From the NCBI GenBank assembly GCA_032164245.1, contig JAVMKO010000001.1, forward strand, positions 18,327,603 through 18,391,602: DNA of 64,000 nt, written 5' to 3'. The translations under genes were made by a program, and so were the position numbers. The notes below the pieces were generated by a model. It was given only the letters and a program-made list of their open reading frames with translations, did not search any database and was not told where the DNA came from. Positions within the stretch are counted from its first letter, which is position 1. Each line of letters starts with the position of its first letter. This DNA is from Sternotherus odoratus (Eukaryota; Chordata; Testudines; Kinosternidae). Of the stretch, positions 12,440 to 24,169 are shown one piece after another.

Positions 12440-12800
12440 CTGCTTGATGTATCTAAGAGGATGGATGGCACTTTGATTAAGGCATGAGTCAAGGGCTCAA
12501 GAGAGCAGAGTTCAATTCCCAGATCCTTTCTGTCTGACTGTGACCACTTAATACCTTTAAAAATCTAGCCCTACATGCCTACAGATAGACACCTAGTTGG
12601 ATTTTCAAAAGTACCTAGTTTCCTGTCTGCATCTTTAGGCACCTAAATATATTAAAAAGGAAAAAGAGCTTGCCCTGAGTCTATGTATGTGAGCTACTCA
12701 TCTGTAAAATGTGGATAATACCACATCCCTACCTCACAAAGGCGTTGTGAGGGGAAATACACTGTGCGGTGCTCATGATGATGGAAGCCATATCAGTACT
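12440..12800 (+). repeat. MIR-like SINE interrupted by a MITE fragment
   Basis: The head has a B-box-like gagttcaattcccag (about 12509-12523). The 3' part, tcatctgtaaaatgtggata followed by acctcacaaaggcgttgtga (12700-12755), is the classic MIR core end. Between them, about 12556-12660, sits ttttcaaaagtacctag-type sequence, a relative of the MITE at 11934. Confidence 0.6.
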
Positions 12801-14694
12801 TAAGTTAGTTAGTGAGGGAGGAGGTACATCACTCCTCCCTGGTGTGCTGACCTCACTGTGAGGGCTAGTGTGAAAGGGCTGGGCTATGCCTCCTCACCCC
12901 ACTCCCTTTCAGGGGATTTGTTCACTGAGGGAGGAATCCTTGTCACAGGGACTACTAATGTGACAAGCAATGGTGGAGGCCAAGCAAGGGGCAGAAGAAA
13001 CATCTTATGACCTCTCCTGCAATGCCTCTTGACTTCTTTATAGATGAGTTAGAGGAAGACCTCATCTGTGCTGAGTGGCTCTGCTAGTGGTGGAAAAGGG
13101 GAAATGGAGCCTCCAACCACTATGTTGAAGGAACAGGACAGGATTCCAGTTTAGATTTTGAGGGGGTTCTAGGGAAGCTGCCCTGTACTAGCTAACAAAC
13201 AAAAGCCTCGCAAGGGCATGGAATGATCTCCCCTCTGGTTAGCAGTCATGTTGTCGTCTGTAGCATGAGTTGGCCAGAGGCTCACACTGCCCTTTTGCAA
13301 AGTGTGCTCCTTGCAGTGCAGTATCATTGGTAATTCTGAGTCAAGCTGCCACACTCCATTTATATCACTTTGGAAACCAACTTGTGGCTGGACCTGATCT
13401 GCTATCTGCAGTGCCTATAAATAAAGGGCAGTGTTGCCCTTTGTGTTGTAGCTTGTTGGCATTTGGTAAATTTATTTCCAGGCATATGAGATGGCTCAAT
13501 AGACTGACTAGCCCTTTACTTCCCACCTGTCACTTCTGTCTACAGAATGTGCTTGAAAAACACGTTGCACTAATCCACCTTACCTTTTGGCTGGCAAGCC
13601 TCCTGAGGCATCTGTTCTCAGCCCCAGGGAACATTCAAAGGCCTTAAATCTGATCTTTCAGACAGCTGCTCTAATTTGACTAAACGGGCTACAGAAGGTA
13701 TGGGGAGAAATCTATAAAGTATTTGGCTGACATTTGAAAAAAGAGGTTGGATGTTTTCTTGTTAACCTTTAGAGCAGCACATTACATAAATTGTGACAAT
13801 GGTCCCAGATGAAATGGGACTGTATTCAGGCATCACGGAACTCGCGTCTAGATTTATCACGCCAGCAAATGATTTCTACTGTAAAGATTGGCCATATATC
13901 TTTTAAAGAATGCTGTTCATCTCATTTGGGAACCTGAATGCTGAATAATAAGGGGCATACTGAACCATCACAAAGATGGGCAGACAAATAGATCCAGTAG
14001 CGTTGTTTTCCTTTGGCGAGGGGGAAGTATTATACTGTAGATAGCCTCCTAAAAATAATAGATCTCTCTTACCACTTTTGTAAGTGTACAGTAGTTAACA
14101 ATAACTGTTGCAATTACAACTTTTGCTTAATTAACATGACCATAGTGTTACCAGTATTCCCTATACTATGGTCATGTTAATTACTTGCAAAGAAGCAATT
14201 GTACAGATTTTAATGACAAACAACTGCACTGCTGTATCTTAAGTTACTAATTACCATTCTGCTGGACAGCATTCACGTTGGGCAACTAATTATAACTAAA
14301 AGAAGAGGGTTTGAGGTACAAATTGTAGCGGTATAGATTATGCATTCAATTCAGACCCCCTCTAAAAATAAATTATAAACTGCCTAAGAGTAATGTCTTT
14401 GGTTTTCTAAGATATTTGGGTCCAATGCCTGCAGCAGCCAGTTAAGTGGTGAGAATTTCTTTGTAGTTTTTTAAAGTCTGAATCATAGAATAGCATGTGA
14501 AGGTGCAATTAAAGGGCTCAGTTTTTTCCATTAAAGTCAATGGGAGTTTTGCCATTGACTTATAGTGCCAGCGAGGTTGGCTTCTGAATTGTTTAATTGC
14601 AAGATTATGAATGCCAATTGTAAACAAGACATACTGCAGTGATTCTGTCTTGCCACCTCCTGCATGAAGTCCATGTCTTGCCTACAAATGCAAT
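12801..14694. other. no feature recognised
   Basis: No supported gene. The 125-codon frame at 13270-13647 has no recognisable domain. A MITE centre motif (gtcaatgggagttttgccat) lies at 14537-14556. Confidence 0.5.
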
Positions 14695-15195
14695 AACATC
14701 TCTGCCCTGAGACAAAGTTCAGCATATGTCACACCTGTGTACTGTTATATAGGTCAGAAACCTGGACTTCATGCAGACAGACTTGGAGGGGCTAGAGGCA
14801 TTCCATATGTTGTGTTAGCACAAAACCCTGACCATACAGTGGTTGGACTTTGGGTGGAATGCCATATCTCCTAGAGATCTGACCTTCCTCCAATCACTCA
14901 CATAGTTCAAAGGCAGTATTGCATAGTCTTTGACTAGTTCACCAGGAAGGACAAAAACATTCCAGTCCACTGTGCTCTCAAATGTTTCATTGATGCAGGA
15001 AAGGGTGCACACTTTGACCCTTCCTGGCATCACACGCGGGGCTACCTCGCAGGTTCATGAAGTCGCAAAATTGAGCCAGATCTGGGAAGTTGACTTTATA
15101 ATGCCTGGTACAATGCCATTAACTGTATTCACTCAGGGAAGCACAACAGTTCCCAATGGACTATGTGCTTTTAGTTATGATGAATCATGAACATG
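14695..15195 (+). pseudogene. decayed non-LTR retrotransposon RT C-terminal region
   Basis: Translation near 14743-14770 gives LLYRSETWT, close to the conserved LLYGSETW block after the RT thumb of many LINEs. After a one-base frame change near 14795, LEAFHM follows at the right spacing, and then an open frame runs to 15189. Stops and a frameshift show it is dead. The clade (R1, I, RTE or CR1-like) cannot be told from this end. Confidence 0.5.
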
Positions 15196-15889
15196 CCTAT
15201 AAAGCAGAAGAACCCTCAATGTCATAATTAAAGTCAATTCAGAGCTTTTTGAAATCCATGTTTTGTCTGAAAGTGGGAGAAGAAAAAAATAATGTAAATT
15301 TTTTTACACACTGGAAAACTACTAAAAGACCTGTATGTTGTATGAAAAAACTAGAGCTTTTTTTAAAAAAATACCTGGCTCACAATCCCTAAACATTCCA
15401 AGGCTCCTCAGTACACTCCATTCTGCAGCGGTGAAATTACTTAGTAATTTCACCTACTTCATAAATAACATTTGATTAAATCCTACAAGCTACTAAGCAC
15501 CTTCTAGGAGGTGTTGAACTCTTTCAATTTACATTAAATTAAATTAGATCCTTCTGGATTGGGCCACATGAGAACATATGAAAGAACACCCCGCCCTCCC
15601 AAATACTACATTAAAGTGTACTTGTTGCATTTATTTTTGATAACTAGTTTAGTTTGAATTATTTGCAATAATATTCATTATGTGCTGTAAAGGCACTGTG
15701 GTGCACTTTTTAATGACTAAGAAATATCGGAATAATGGTAGTTCAGTGCAGGACTTGATTATTAAATCTTTGAGACAAGGGGAGAGATGGATATTTGTGT
15801 GTGTACTAATTATAATTGTGTAGTTTACCAAAGTGAAAACTGGTGAGTTTTTACTATACGATGTGACATGCAATATAAATGTTCAGAAT
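15196..15889. other. no feature recognised
   Basis: AT-rich sequence with no recognisable repeat or coding trace. Confidence 0.5.
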
Positions 15890-16370
15890 AGGCCTGTCAA
15901 GTTATTAAAAAATGAATAACAATTGAGCATGTGATAAAAAAAATTAACCAGATTTATCATGTGATTAATCACACTGTTAAACAATAATAACATTGTAATT
16001 AAAAATCAGGCAGCATTATCTCCTCTAAATGTAAACAAAACTTGATTCTCTTAGCAATTGGCTGAACAAGAAGTAGGACTGTGTGGACTTGTAGGCTTTA
16101 ATGTTTTACATTGTTTTGTTGTTGAATCCAGCTATGTAACAAAAAAAACACCCCACATTTGTAAATTGCACTTTCATGATAAAGAGATTGTACTACAGTA
16201 CTTGTATGAGGTGAATTGAAAAATACTATTTATTGTGTTTATCATTTTTACACTACAAATATTTGTGTTTAACAGTGCGATTAATCATGATTTACTTTTT
16301 TAAATCGCAATCATTTTTTTAGTTAATAGCATGAATTAACTGCAATTAATCAACAATGTACTAATTCTAA
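15890..16370 (+). mobile_element. internally deleted hAT transposon with transposase C-terminus
   Basis: The left end (ggcctgtcaa then att-rich gattaatcacactgttaaac) and the right end (gttaactgc-like repeats with gattaatcat) are diverged inverted copies of each other. In between, + strand 16010-16050 reads QAALSPLNVNK, which matches the very end of the hAT transposase dimerisation domain; a stop follows. The rest of the transposase is missing, so this is an internal deletion derivative. It matches a widespread turtle hAT family as I remember it. Confidence 0.6.
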
Positions 16371-17890
16371 AGGTATATAGGAGAGATGGGACCAAATGAG
16401 CTGAACATGCCACAGCTCTGGGAGAATTTGGTTCCAGGTCTGAACTTTTTGGCTCAGCCAGCACTCCAGTAAAGACTTTAGAAAGAATAAAAGAGAGTAT
16501 TCTATCTATGCACCAAATCCTACAATGGGACTACTTCTGGAAGTGAGAACTAGTTGCTTGAGAAAAGCAAGAACGGGTCCTATTTCTTTGTAAAATAAGC
16601 TTAAGTTCCAGCAGGATTCTCTGTTGTGGAGGAGTTACAGTTAGTAGAGCGAAAAAGCAGAAATGCATGATCCCTCTAGCCCCAAGGACTAATCTTGTTG
16701 AAGGTTGCAATGTTTCCTTATTTTATCTGTATTTACTGTAGAAGGTTGGTTGGTTGATGGTGACTAATAGCTGAACATCTGGACAGAGTGACCTTTAAAA
16801 GCCTTTAGTAATTACCGTGCCCAATTAAACACACTGTCAACAGAAACGCTCACATTTTGACTTGACTGGTATAAATCAGTTTGCAAACCATGGTGAACAT
16901 TACCTTTCTGGGCTCATTCTCCTATAAACTGGCTGAAAGATGACCAGAGTTTGCCTGAGCTCACTTGGGACCTCCAACAACACAAATTCTCTCTGAGGCT
17001 GATGTTCATGGAGTCCTACTAGACCTGGATCTTTTTCGCTCTCTCAGATTCTGTGAACCCTTGGGCATTTCAGATTAATTACATAAAGAAAATCGTTCCA
17101 CTGACTCTTAATCCAGACCTCCCCTTCCCCCGAGGGAAAAAAGGAATCCTTTTCATTGTCATTCATTAGTTGGATTCTTTAAATAAAAAAACCTCTGCAT
17201 TTAGGTAAATTATTCCAAAGCGCACAGTGGATTGTTTAGAAGGAGGAGAGAGAGGTAACCTCCACACCCCAACCCTAGAAGTGCCTATTGAAAGGTAATT
17301 TAACTTTTCAGCATCATAAATCCTAGGACAAGACAATTTCATGTCTCTCATTAATCTGTGTTCCATGTTAACATGAAGCATTACTGGAAACTAAATAATA
17401 AGGAATTAGGTCTGGGCACTCTCAGTAGCAGAAGAATGCAGACAAGATGAAGAGAATTCAGAAATGATAAAAAAAAACTATTAAATATCTAAAGGGGTGG
17501 AATAATTAGGAAAGGAAAAGACCTAAATATTGGCAGCTTTGTTAAGCAATGAGTGACGCGGGGACAAAAGCATCTGCTAATGTCTGAAAGGTGTAAAAAC
17601 CCTGTAAAGGAAGAGAATTATTTACAGTGGCATGAAGGTCTACTACAGGAAGTTAGGGTTATCTCAGGGCTGGATAGTGGTTTTCCCACACAAGCTCCAT
17701 GTCTGGGGCAGTGTATAGCTGAGCTTCCCGATGAACAGATTGGGAACTAAACTTTATCCCAGAGACTCGGAATCCATTTCCTGGTGTCCTCCTGATCTGA
17801 AGACGTATCCTGCAACAACCCTCTAGCTGACACCGAATATACCCATGACACAGTGGCACAACTGTGCAGTCTGGCATATTGAAGGGCAGG
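16371..17890. other. no feature recognised
   Basis: No repeat ends or coding signatures could be supported. Confidence 0.5.
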
Positions 17891-17894
17891 GACA

Positions 17895-18470
17895 TAGCCA
17901 CTGCTTATTTGGTGTCTCTTCCTACTGACAGGTCTGGGGGAGAGGGACTATAGTGGTACTACAAAAGTTTCTGTTCTCCATGCTACTGCTCATGATATAG
18001 GAAACTGGCATGGAGGAGCAAGGCAGGGTGAAAGTAACTAACCAGTACTCTGGAGTCTTGAGCAGGGGGTGGGGCCTCAATGGAAGAGGGGTGGCCTCAG
18101 TTGGTAGAGGCAGGGCCTTTAAATCCTCGGGCCCTTTAAATCAGGATTCCACTGATCTGGTGGAGCTTTAAAGGGCCAGGAGCTCCACTGCAGTAGCGGC
18201 AGGCGGAGCCCTGGGCCCCTTAAATATCCACTGGAGCACAACTGCCGCTACCCCAAGGGCTTTGGCAGTGGGGCTCTGGCAAAATTTAAAGGGCCCGGGG
18301 CTCCAGCCACTGCTGGGAGCCCTAGGCCTTCTAAATTGCTGCCTGGGGAAGCTGGTCCCCGGTACAGTGCACCAGCTCTTGCAAGTATCCTGTACCGGGC
18401 ACAGTGGCTTACTTTCACCTCTAGAGCAAGGCAAGGGTGACTGCAGATGACATGGCGGGGGGAATACAGA
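17895..18470. repeat. GC-rich interspersed repeat with ggccctttaaat modules
   Basis: Carries at least five copies, in both orientations, of a ggccc/tttaaa module (around 18115, 18140, 18168, 18222, 18284 and 18330), each next to ggagctcc or ggctccag. Together they give it strong fold-back potential. It resembles a non-autonomous turtle repeat, but I cannot place its ends. Confidence 0.45.
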
Positions 18471-18734
18471 CAGAATGCAGGGTGCCTCCCCATCCCCGTG
18501 GACAGGTAAATACTGTTCTAATTTTTTGATGTTTTATTTAAGCACTCTGGCATTTTCAGGATGATGCTTTGCACACTCCGCACTGCTGCTCCTCATCCCA
18601 TCACTCTGCTAAAGTGTCCTATGGTTCTGGCAGCTGTTGAATCCCAGAAGATTCTTCCCAGCATATTACCTCCTTACTGATATGGCAGCTGGAACAGGCC
18701 TGTTTACTCTACAGAAAGCACCCGGTACTAAATA

Positions 18735-18783
18735 CAGAGTCATAGAAATTTAGGGTTGGTTCGAGAGGTCAGTTAGGCCCTTG
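18735..18783 (-). repeat. CR1 3'-end fragment
   Basis: gtcatagaaatttagggttg followed by gtcagttaggccc is the reverse complement of the conserved CR1 3' tail. It is very short. Confidence 0.5.
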
Positions 18784-20582
18784 TTGAGGCAGGAGTCATT
18801 AAGTGGTATGTTGAACACACTGTAAGAGGTGGAAGAGGACATGCTGAGGTGTCGGTGTGGGTGCCAGAGCTCCGGGGCAGACACTTATGCTGTGAGTCTT
18901 CCTGGGCTGGGTTTGGGGCCGGGGCACATGCTCCGTACTCCTGGTGGCCCAGCCCCCTAGGAGACAGCAGGATTGGCTGCCCTGGCCCAGGGAGGTGGGG
19001 CTGGAAGATTCCTCCCAGAATAGACACCTGGGACGGTCACATGCCCTCCCCCACCCTTTATATTATGCCCCTCCCCAGTATCAGCAGGCACGAGTTGTCT
19101 CTGATTCAAACATTACTTATGTAGCTCCTGACTGTTTCTTCATTCACAAGCCTTGAACCATGAAGACGAAGGGCTCAGAACTGCCAGAAGAGAAAGTGCT
19201 GGTGTGGGGCCTTTTTGGGACAGGCAGACATACAGCAGAGCCTGCAAGTAGGGACAGTCTGTACTAATTATACTGGGGGCATAGAGGGAGTGTTTTAAAA
19301 ACACATGGGGCTTTTATAATATGCATTGAATAGGCAATAACTAAACCAAATGATGCGTAAACCCTCATGTAGGTACATCTCCCACCAAATGTTTTCAATA
19401 AAGTATGCTACAACAAACAAACCTTTATATAACAATAATTGGTACTGTTTCCTTTTACTTTTTGAAACAATTGAAATGAAGTTATTTCTAGGAAACAGAA
19501 ACTAGGGCAGAGAGAATCCCGTCTTTCAAAGTTAGGTATTCTGGATTTCTTCAAGTACTACCCCTCCAGCTTTTACAGCCAAGCTTCCAAACCTTGATGC
19601 AGCAGGTAAAGGATATTGTTGCATAGGATAATTGACCCCAAGGGAAAGGTATATCAATGGCTTTCATGCTATAAAGCAACACATGCCATCAAGCCATTAA
19701 TCATTTATGAATGTCACTGAGCAGTTATAATGCAAAGGAAAGGGACTGAGAACGTAAAATATCACAGGGAAATAAAAAAATATAATTAAGAAAACAGAAG
19801 TGGAAAAAAGAGGAAGAAAACCCTTTCACGATGAACAGACTTTACATGTACTAGTAAAATGGCAGAAAATATACTAAATTTAAGACTCTAAAAAAATTGC
19901 TATTTGAAGTAAGGTTTGAAATTAACCTCCCAGCATCTTTCGGCAAGAGCTGAAAAGGGGTTGAAGAATGAAAACAGAGCAAGATATTTGGGTACCTAAT
20001 TAATTCATCAATTTAGATTAGTACAACATAGTAAAAAGGTGCCTGTCCTGAGCCCTACATGCCCTTGGGAAACATGTACAATAAAATAAATAATCAATCC
20101 AGCATCTTGGCCTTCATAGCAAAAATACACCAGCTAAGAAAACAAACTTAAAAACATGATCACTAGTGATGGCTGAACTGGTTTGGCAAAGAGTGGGACC
20201 TCCACCATTTCCTCAAACCTTTATCAAGCCCACACAAGGATGGAGAAGCAATCCTCCTCTGTGGCCTTGCAGCAGTCCTCTTGCCTCACCCTTAATCTTT
20301 TTCCTTCTTGTCTCCCCTTAGCGTTGGTGGTCTGATTGTGGAGACTAGCAGATTGTTGGTTTTCTTAGTGAGGTTGGCTTGTTCCTTTTTCACACCGTTT
20401 GGGGCTTTCCCATTACAGCTCTTCCAAGAGTGCATTACACACCTCTGACATGAAAGTTCCATGTCAACCCAGTACGTTGAGGGAGCTGAAGGCAGAAACT
20501 GCTCTTGGGCTCTGGAGAGAGACTGGACCACACACTAATATCAAAGGCAGAGAGAAAGAATGGAGAGTAAGATTAAAAATGA
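18784..20582. other. no feature recognised
   Basis: The overlapping frames at 18773-19156 sit in GC-richer sequence but show no domain or splice pattern. 19160-20580 is AT-rich and featureless to me. Confidence 0.5.
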
Positions 20583-20587
20583 GTCAC

Positions 20588-20668
20588 TTCCTCAGCTGGT
20601 GTAAATCAGAGTTGCTCTGTAGACTTCATTGGAGTGATACCAAGCTATACCAGCCTGAGGACCTGGTC
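20588..20668. mobile_element. palindromic MITE (ctcagctggtgtaaatcag family)
   Basis: The left end cctcagctggtgtaaatcag and right end ataccagcctgaggacctgg are inverted relatives around an acttcattggagt centre. The same family occurs at 24893-24970. Confidence 0.55.
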
Positions 20669-22066
20669 TACGTGGGCTCCAATTCTCATCCTTAAATGCT
20701 TTACTGAATTGTGGATCGTGGACTCTAAAAGTAATGTAGGTAGAAATAAACTATGGGCAGAGTCACTCAAACAGTAATGCTCCTATCTCAAATTTGGATA
20801 GCAAATGATTTTCAAAGCACATAACAAGTGCCTAAAATTGCTTAAGTCAATGAGAGTTTATAACCAGAAACTTCAATGGAAGCAGAATCAGGCTAGTGCT
20901 GAGCACTCCTGAAAATACCAACCTAAAACAAGAAGAAACTCCTCCAGAACAGTCTCTTGTTCATATATTAGAGATTATCACACATCTCTTAGGCATTCTG
21001 TGCTAGTTTTCTGTGGTTGTTAGTAGTTACATTCCCATTTGCTGCACTGTTCAGCAAAGGCAATCCCCCAAAACACATGTTGCATATTACCACATCTCTG
21101 AGGTTTCCAATACCATCTTAAAAGAGACAAACCAATATCTTATGCCATGAAATGCTGTACATTAGCAATGGTAACAGGCAAATAAAAACTGTTCAAGCAC
21201 TGTGATATATTTACCATAGGTTTCAATAAACATACTTTGTTTCCAGCAAATTAGCTTCTCAAGAATTTGTACATGTAAAGAACAGCTGTGTACCACATGG
21301 ATCAAACTTGCAATTGGCAAAATTGGATCATTTCCCCCATGCCTAGCTGATTTTCATGTACAATCTGTGGAGACCCATACTCCAGTCATACATCTGACTG
21401 TTTAAGAAAGGAGTTTGCTGGTTTACTGAGGGAAATATTAATTTTCATATCCAGTATTCTTTCAAATGTTCTTCAATACGTGTCTACTTCATCTGTAGAA
21501 GACTCATGAAAGAATCTTGTAAAATACCTGGAAAAAGCTACAGACCACAAAAAAGTGAAGAAATTGCTCAACCTGCACAGAATATGTCAAAGACTACAGT
21601 AGAGCCAGGATTTCACTCACTGTATTTTCCATATGTTCTACAGGTGCTGGATGCCATGTCAATTAAAGCAAGAGTTCCACTTCCAATTATTATTAAAAAA
21701 TGATATTAGGGTAGTGTCCCAAGGTCCCACTTAAGAGTGGAAACCCCATTGTGCTGCACAAACAGAAAGAGACAATTCCCTGCTGTGTAGAGTTTATAAC
21801 TTAAACTATATGTAATTAATAACTATACACCTCCAAAGAGCTCCAAACAGTTTTCAAATATTTAATGTCTGAATGAAGCCTCGTAACACCATATGGATGA
21901 TGTGGGTAATAATAATTATAGCTATTTTGCAAATTTTAAGATAGAGACATAGTGATATGAAATAACTTGGTCATGGCTGTCTTAAAAATAGAATCAGGAT
22001 GTCTGCATTCGCACGGCCCGACCCCAGCGATGCATTAGACCCATGCATACATGCTCACATGCGCGT
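20669..22066. repeat. old SINE/LINE tails in otherwise plain sequence
   Basis: 21705-21785 (accccattgtgctgcacaaa, then gacaattccctgctgtgtag) matches the tail of an ancient amniote repeat. 21850-22010 looks like MIR in reverse. Both are strongly diverged. The rest shows nothing. Confidence 0.4.
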
Positions 22067-22068
22067 AC

Positions 22069-22094
22069 GTGTGTGTGTGTGTGTGTGTGTGTGT
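22069..22094 (+). repeat. (GT)13 microsatellite
   Basis: An uninterrupted run of thirteen GT units preceded by gcgcgtac. Confidence 0.95.
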
Positions 22095-22796
22095 AATGCA
22101 AGCTACACGACATCAATGAGATTTCAAATACATAAATGTTAGGGAAGGCTAAATTATGGTTTCCTCTGCAACTGAAATACAGCTCTCTTGGGTAAGTGTA
22201 TTATCCTCTTGGATGAGGAACTGTTCTCAGTGAATGCCAAAGAACTGGGGTTGTTTGTAATCATAAACTAAAGCTGGGTGGGAATTGATTTTCCCATTCT
22301 CTGAGAGTTTTGAGATTTTGAATTTTTTCTCATCCCAAGTTGGGGGTGAAAAGTCAAAATCTTGAATATGTTTGTGATCTGATAATTGAAAAAAAATCTG
22401 ATAGAAATTATCAAAATGTTTTGATTGAACCAATTTCATGTAATGCTTGTACTATTTTATACTTCTTGCTAACTGCAAATGTTTTGAAACAGAAAACACA
22501 ACTTTTTGTTTTGAAAATGTCAAAACAGGATGATAAACAATTTCAGACCCTTTTTTTTATAGAATGTTTTGAATTGGGAAAGATGTCGGAACTAATCCTT
22601 TCCCACAAATCATTTCGGTTTTGATTAAATGACATTTTTCCAGTGGAAAATAACCCATTTTGTTAGAAAGTTCTGATCAGTTCTGAAAAGAATTTGTGGA
22701 ATTCAATGGGCAGGTGGATGCTGCTCACTATACAAATGTCATATTTATCAATATCACTTTCACTTTCACTACTTTAGTGAGGGTAGCCACCCTGGC

Positions 22797-22883
22797 TCTG
22801 ATTTTCAGAAGTGCTGAGCACACACATTTCTAGTTAAAATCAATAGAAGATGCAGGTACTCCGCTTCTCAGACAGTCAGGCCT
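22797..22883. mobile_element. palindromic MITE (gattttcagaagtgctgagcac family)
   Basis: The left arm gattttcagaagtgctgagc mirrors the right arm gtactccgcttctcagacag imperfectly. A half copy of the same family lies at 20890-20925. Confidence 0.5.
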
Positions 22884-22984
22884 AACATCTCTTCAGCTCC
22901 CAGCACATTCTGCAGGCTGCCAGACTGACTCTGTGGGTCTTCTGTGACTCAGCCCTCCAGCCAGGTCACACTGAGCAACCCTCT

Positions 22985-23797
22985 CCTGGTGGACAAGTAG
23001 ACAGCCCCCCCAACCTGAAACAAATACTCACCGGCAACCACACAGCACACACCAAAAACACTAACCCAGATACCTATCCTTGTACCAGCCCAATGCCAAC
23101 TCTGTCCACATATCCATTCAACTGACACCATCATAGGACCTAATCACATGAGCCACACCATCAGAGGCTCATTCACCTGCACATCTTCCAATGTGATATA
23201 CGCCATCACGTGCCAGTAATGCTCCTCTGCTATGTACATTGGCCAAACCAGAGAGTCTCTACACCAAAGAATAAATGGACACAGATCTGACATCAGGAAT
23301 CATAACATTCAAAAACACTTCAATCTCACTGGCCATTCTATTAAAGACTTAAAGGTGTTAATTTTAAAACAGAAAAACTTCCAAAACAGACTCCAACGAG
23401 AAGCTGATGAATTGGAATTAATTTGCAAATTGGACACCGTCAACCAAGGATTAAACAGAAACTATGAGTGACATTGTCATTATACTAATTGATTGCATTT
23501 TCCTAGTTTAGTCTCTTTTACAGATTCTAATCAACTGTCAGACATAGATAAGAAACAGTGTAAATTTTCACTACAAAAGTTTTTTTTTCCTCCTGCTCAT
23601 AATGGCCCATTCAAATTTAACAGCCTCTTAGAATTGGTATGGTAATTTACAACTTTTTTTTTGCTTTCTGTGTGTAAATGCATCTTACTTCTGTTTGTTC
23701 CATTCTATGCATCCCATGAAGTGGGCTATAGCCCACAAAAGCGTATGCTGAAATAAACTGGTTAGTCTCTAAGGTGCTACAAGTATTCCTTGTTTTC
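22985..23797 (+). mobile_element. Penelope-like element, 3' half with GIY-YIG endonuclease relic
   Basis: The + strand keeps the C-terminal part of a PLE protein. A CxxC pair (CQLC) lies at 23094-23105, VIYAITC begins at 23193, and MYIGQTRESLHQR begins at 23232, giving the Y...YIG core of a GIY-YIG nuclease with the following R, H (INGH) and E (ADELELI) residues. In PLEs this domain nicks target DNA to prime reverse transcription. The frame has a TAA at 23217-23219 and a shift just before 23094, so the copy is dead. It ends at 23469-23471. The 3' UTR carries the hairpin gtgggctatagcccac (23708-23748 region) and the tail ggttagtctctaaggtgcta. The RT domain is missing, so it is 5'-truncated. 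Copies at 10276 and 27395 share this 3' end. Confidence 0.8.
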
Positions 23798-24169
23798 TCT
23801 TCAAATAGAAGTCGTTGTTCTTACCCTTCTGGGACTTAATTCCCTCTCCAGATTTATATCAGCAAGGTTCATCCTGAATACCTGTCACAAATTGTGGCCT
23901 TCATTGGCTGTTGTTGATCCCCAGATCATCTAGTTGTTGGATTTCAATTGTTCCCCAAAACAACTGTTTCCCATATGCTTCTCTACTTGTTGCTCTTTTC
24001 CTCTCAGAAAGCTGTTTCCTGAGCTGTGGTGTAGCAGAGCAGTGGGACCTCCAGCAGGGGGCCATGAAGGTCAGGTTCATCCGGTCACAATTCTACATGG
24101 GGATCCTCTATTGGCAGACTTGACATCACATGGTGAATTCTAAGTGGTGCTAAAGGTTATTTTAGTTCA

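Noticed and set aside
13270..13647. 125-codon frame on the + strand as a gene
   Set aside because: No recognisable domain, no splice context, no conservation cue.
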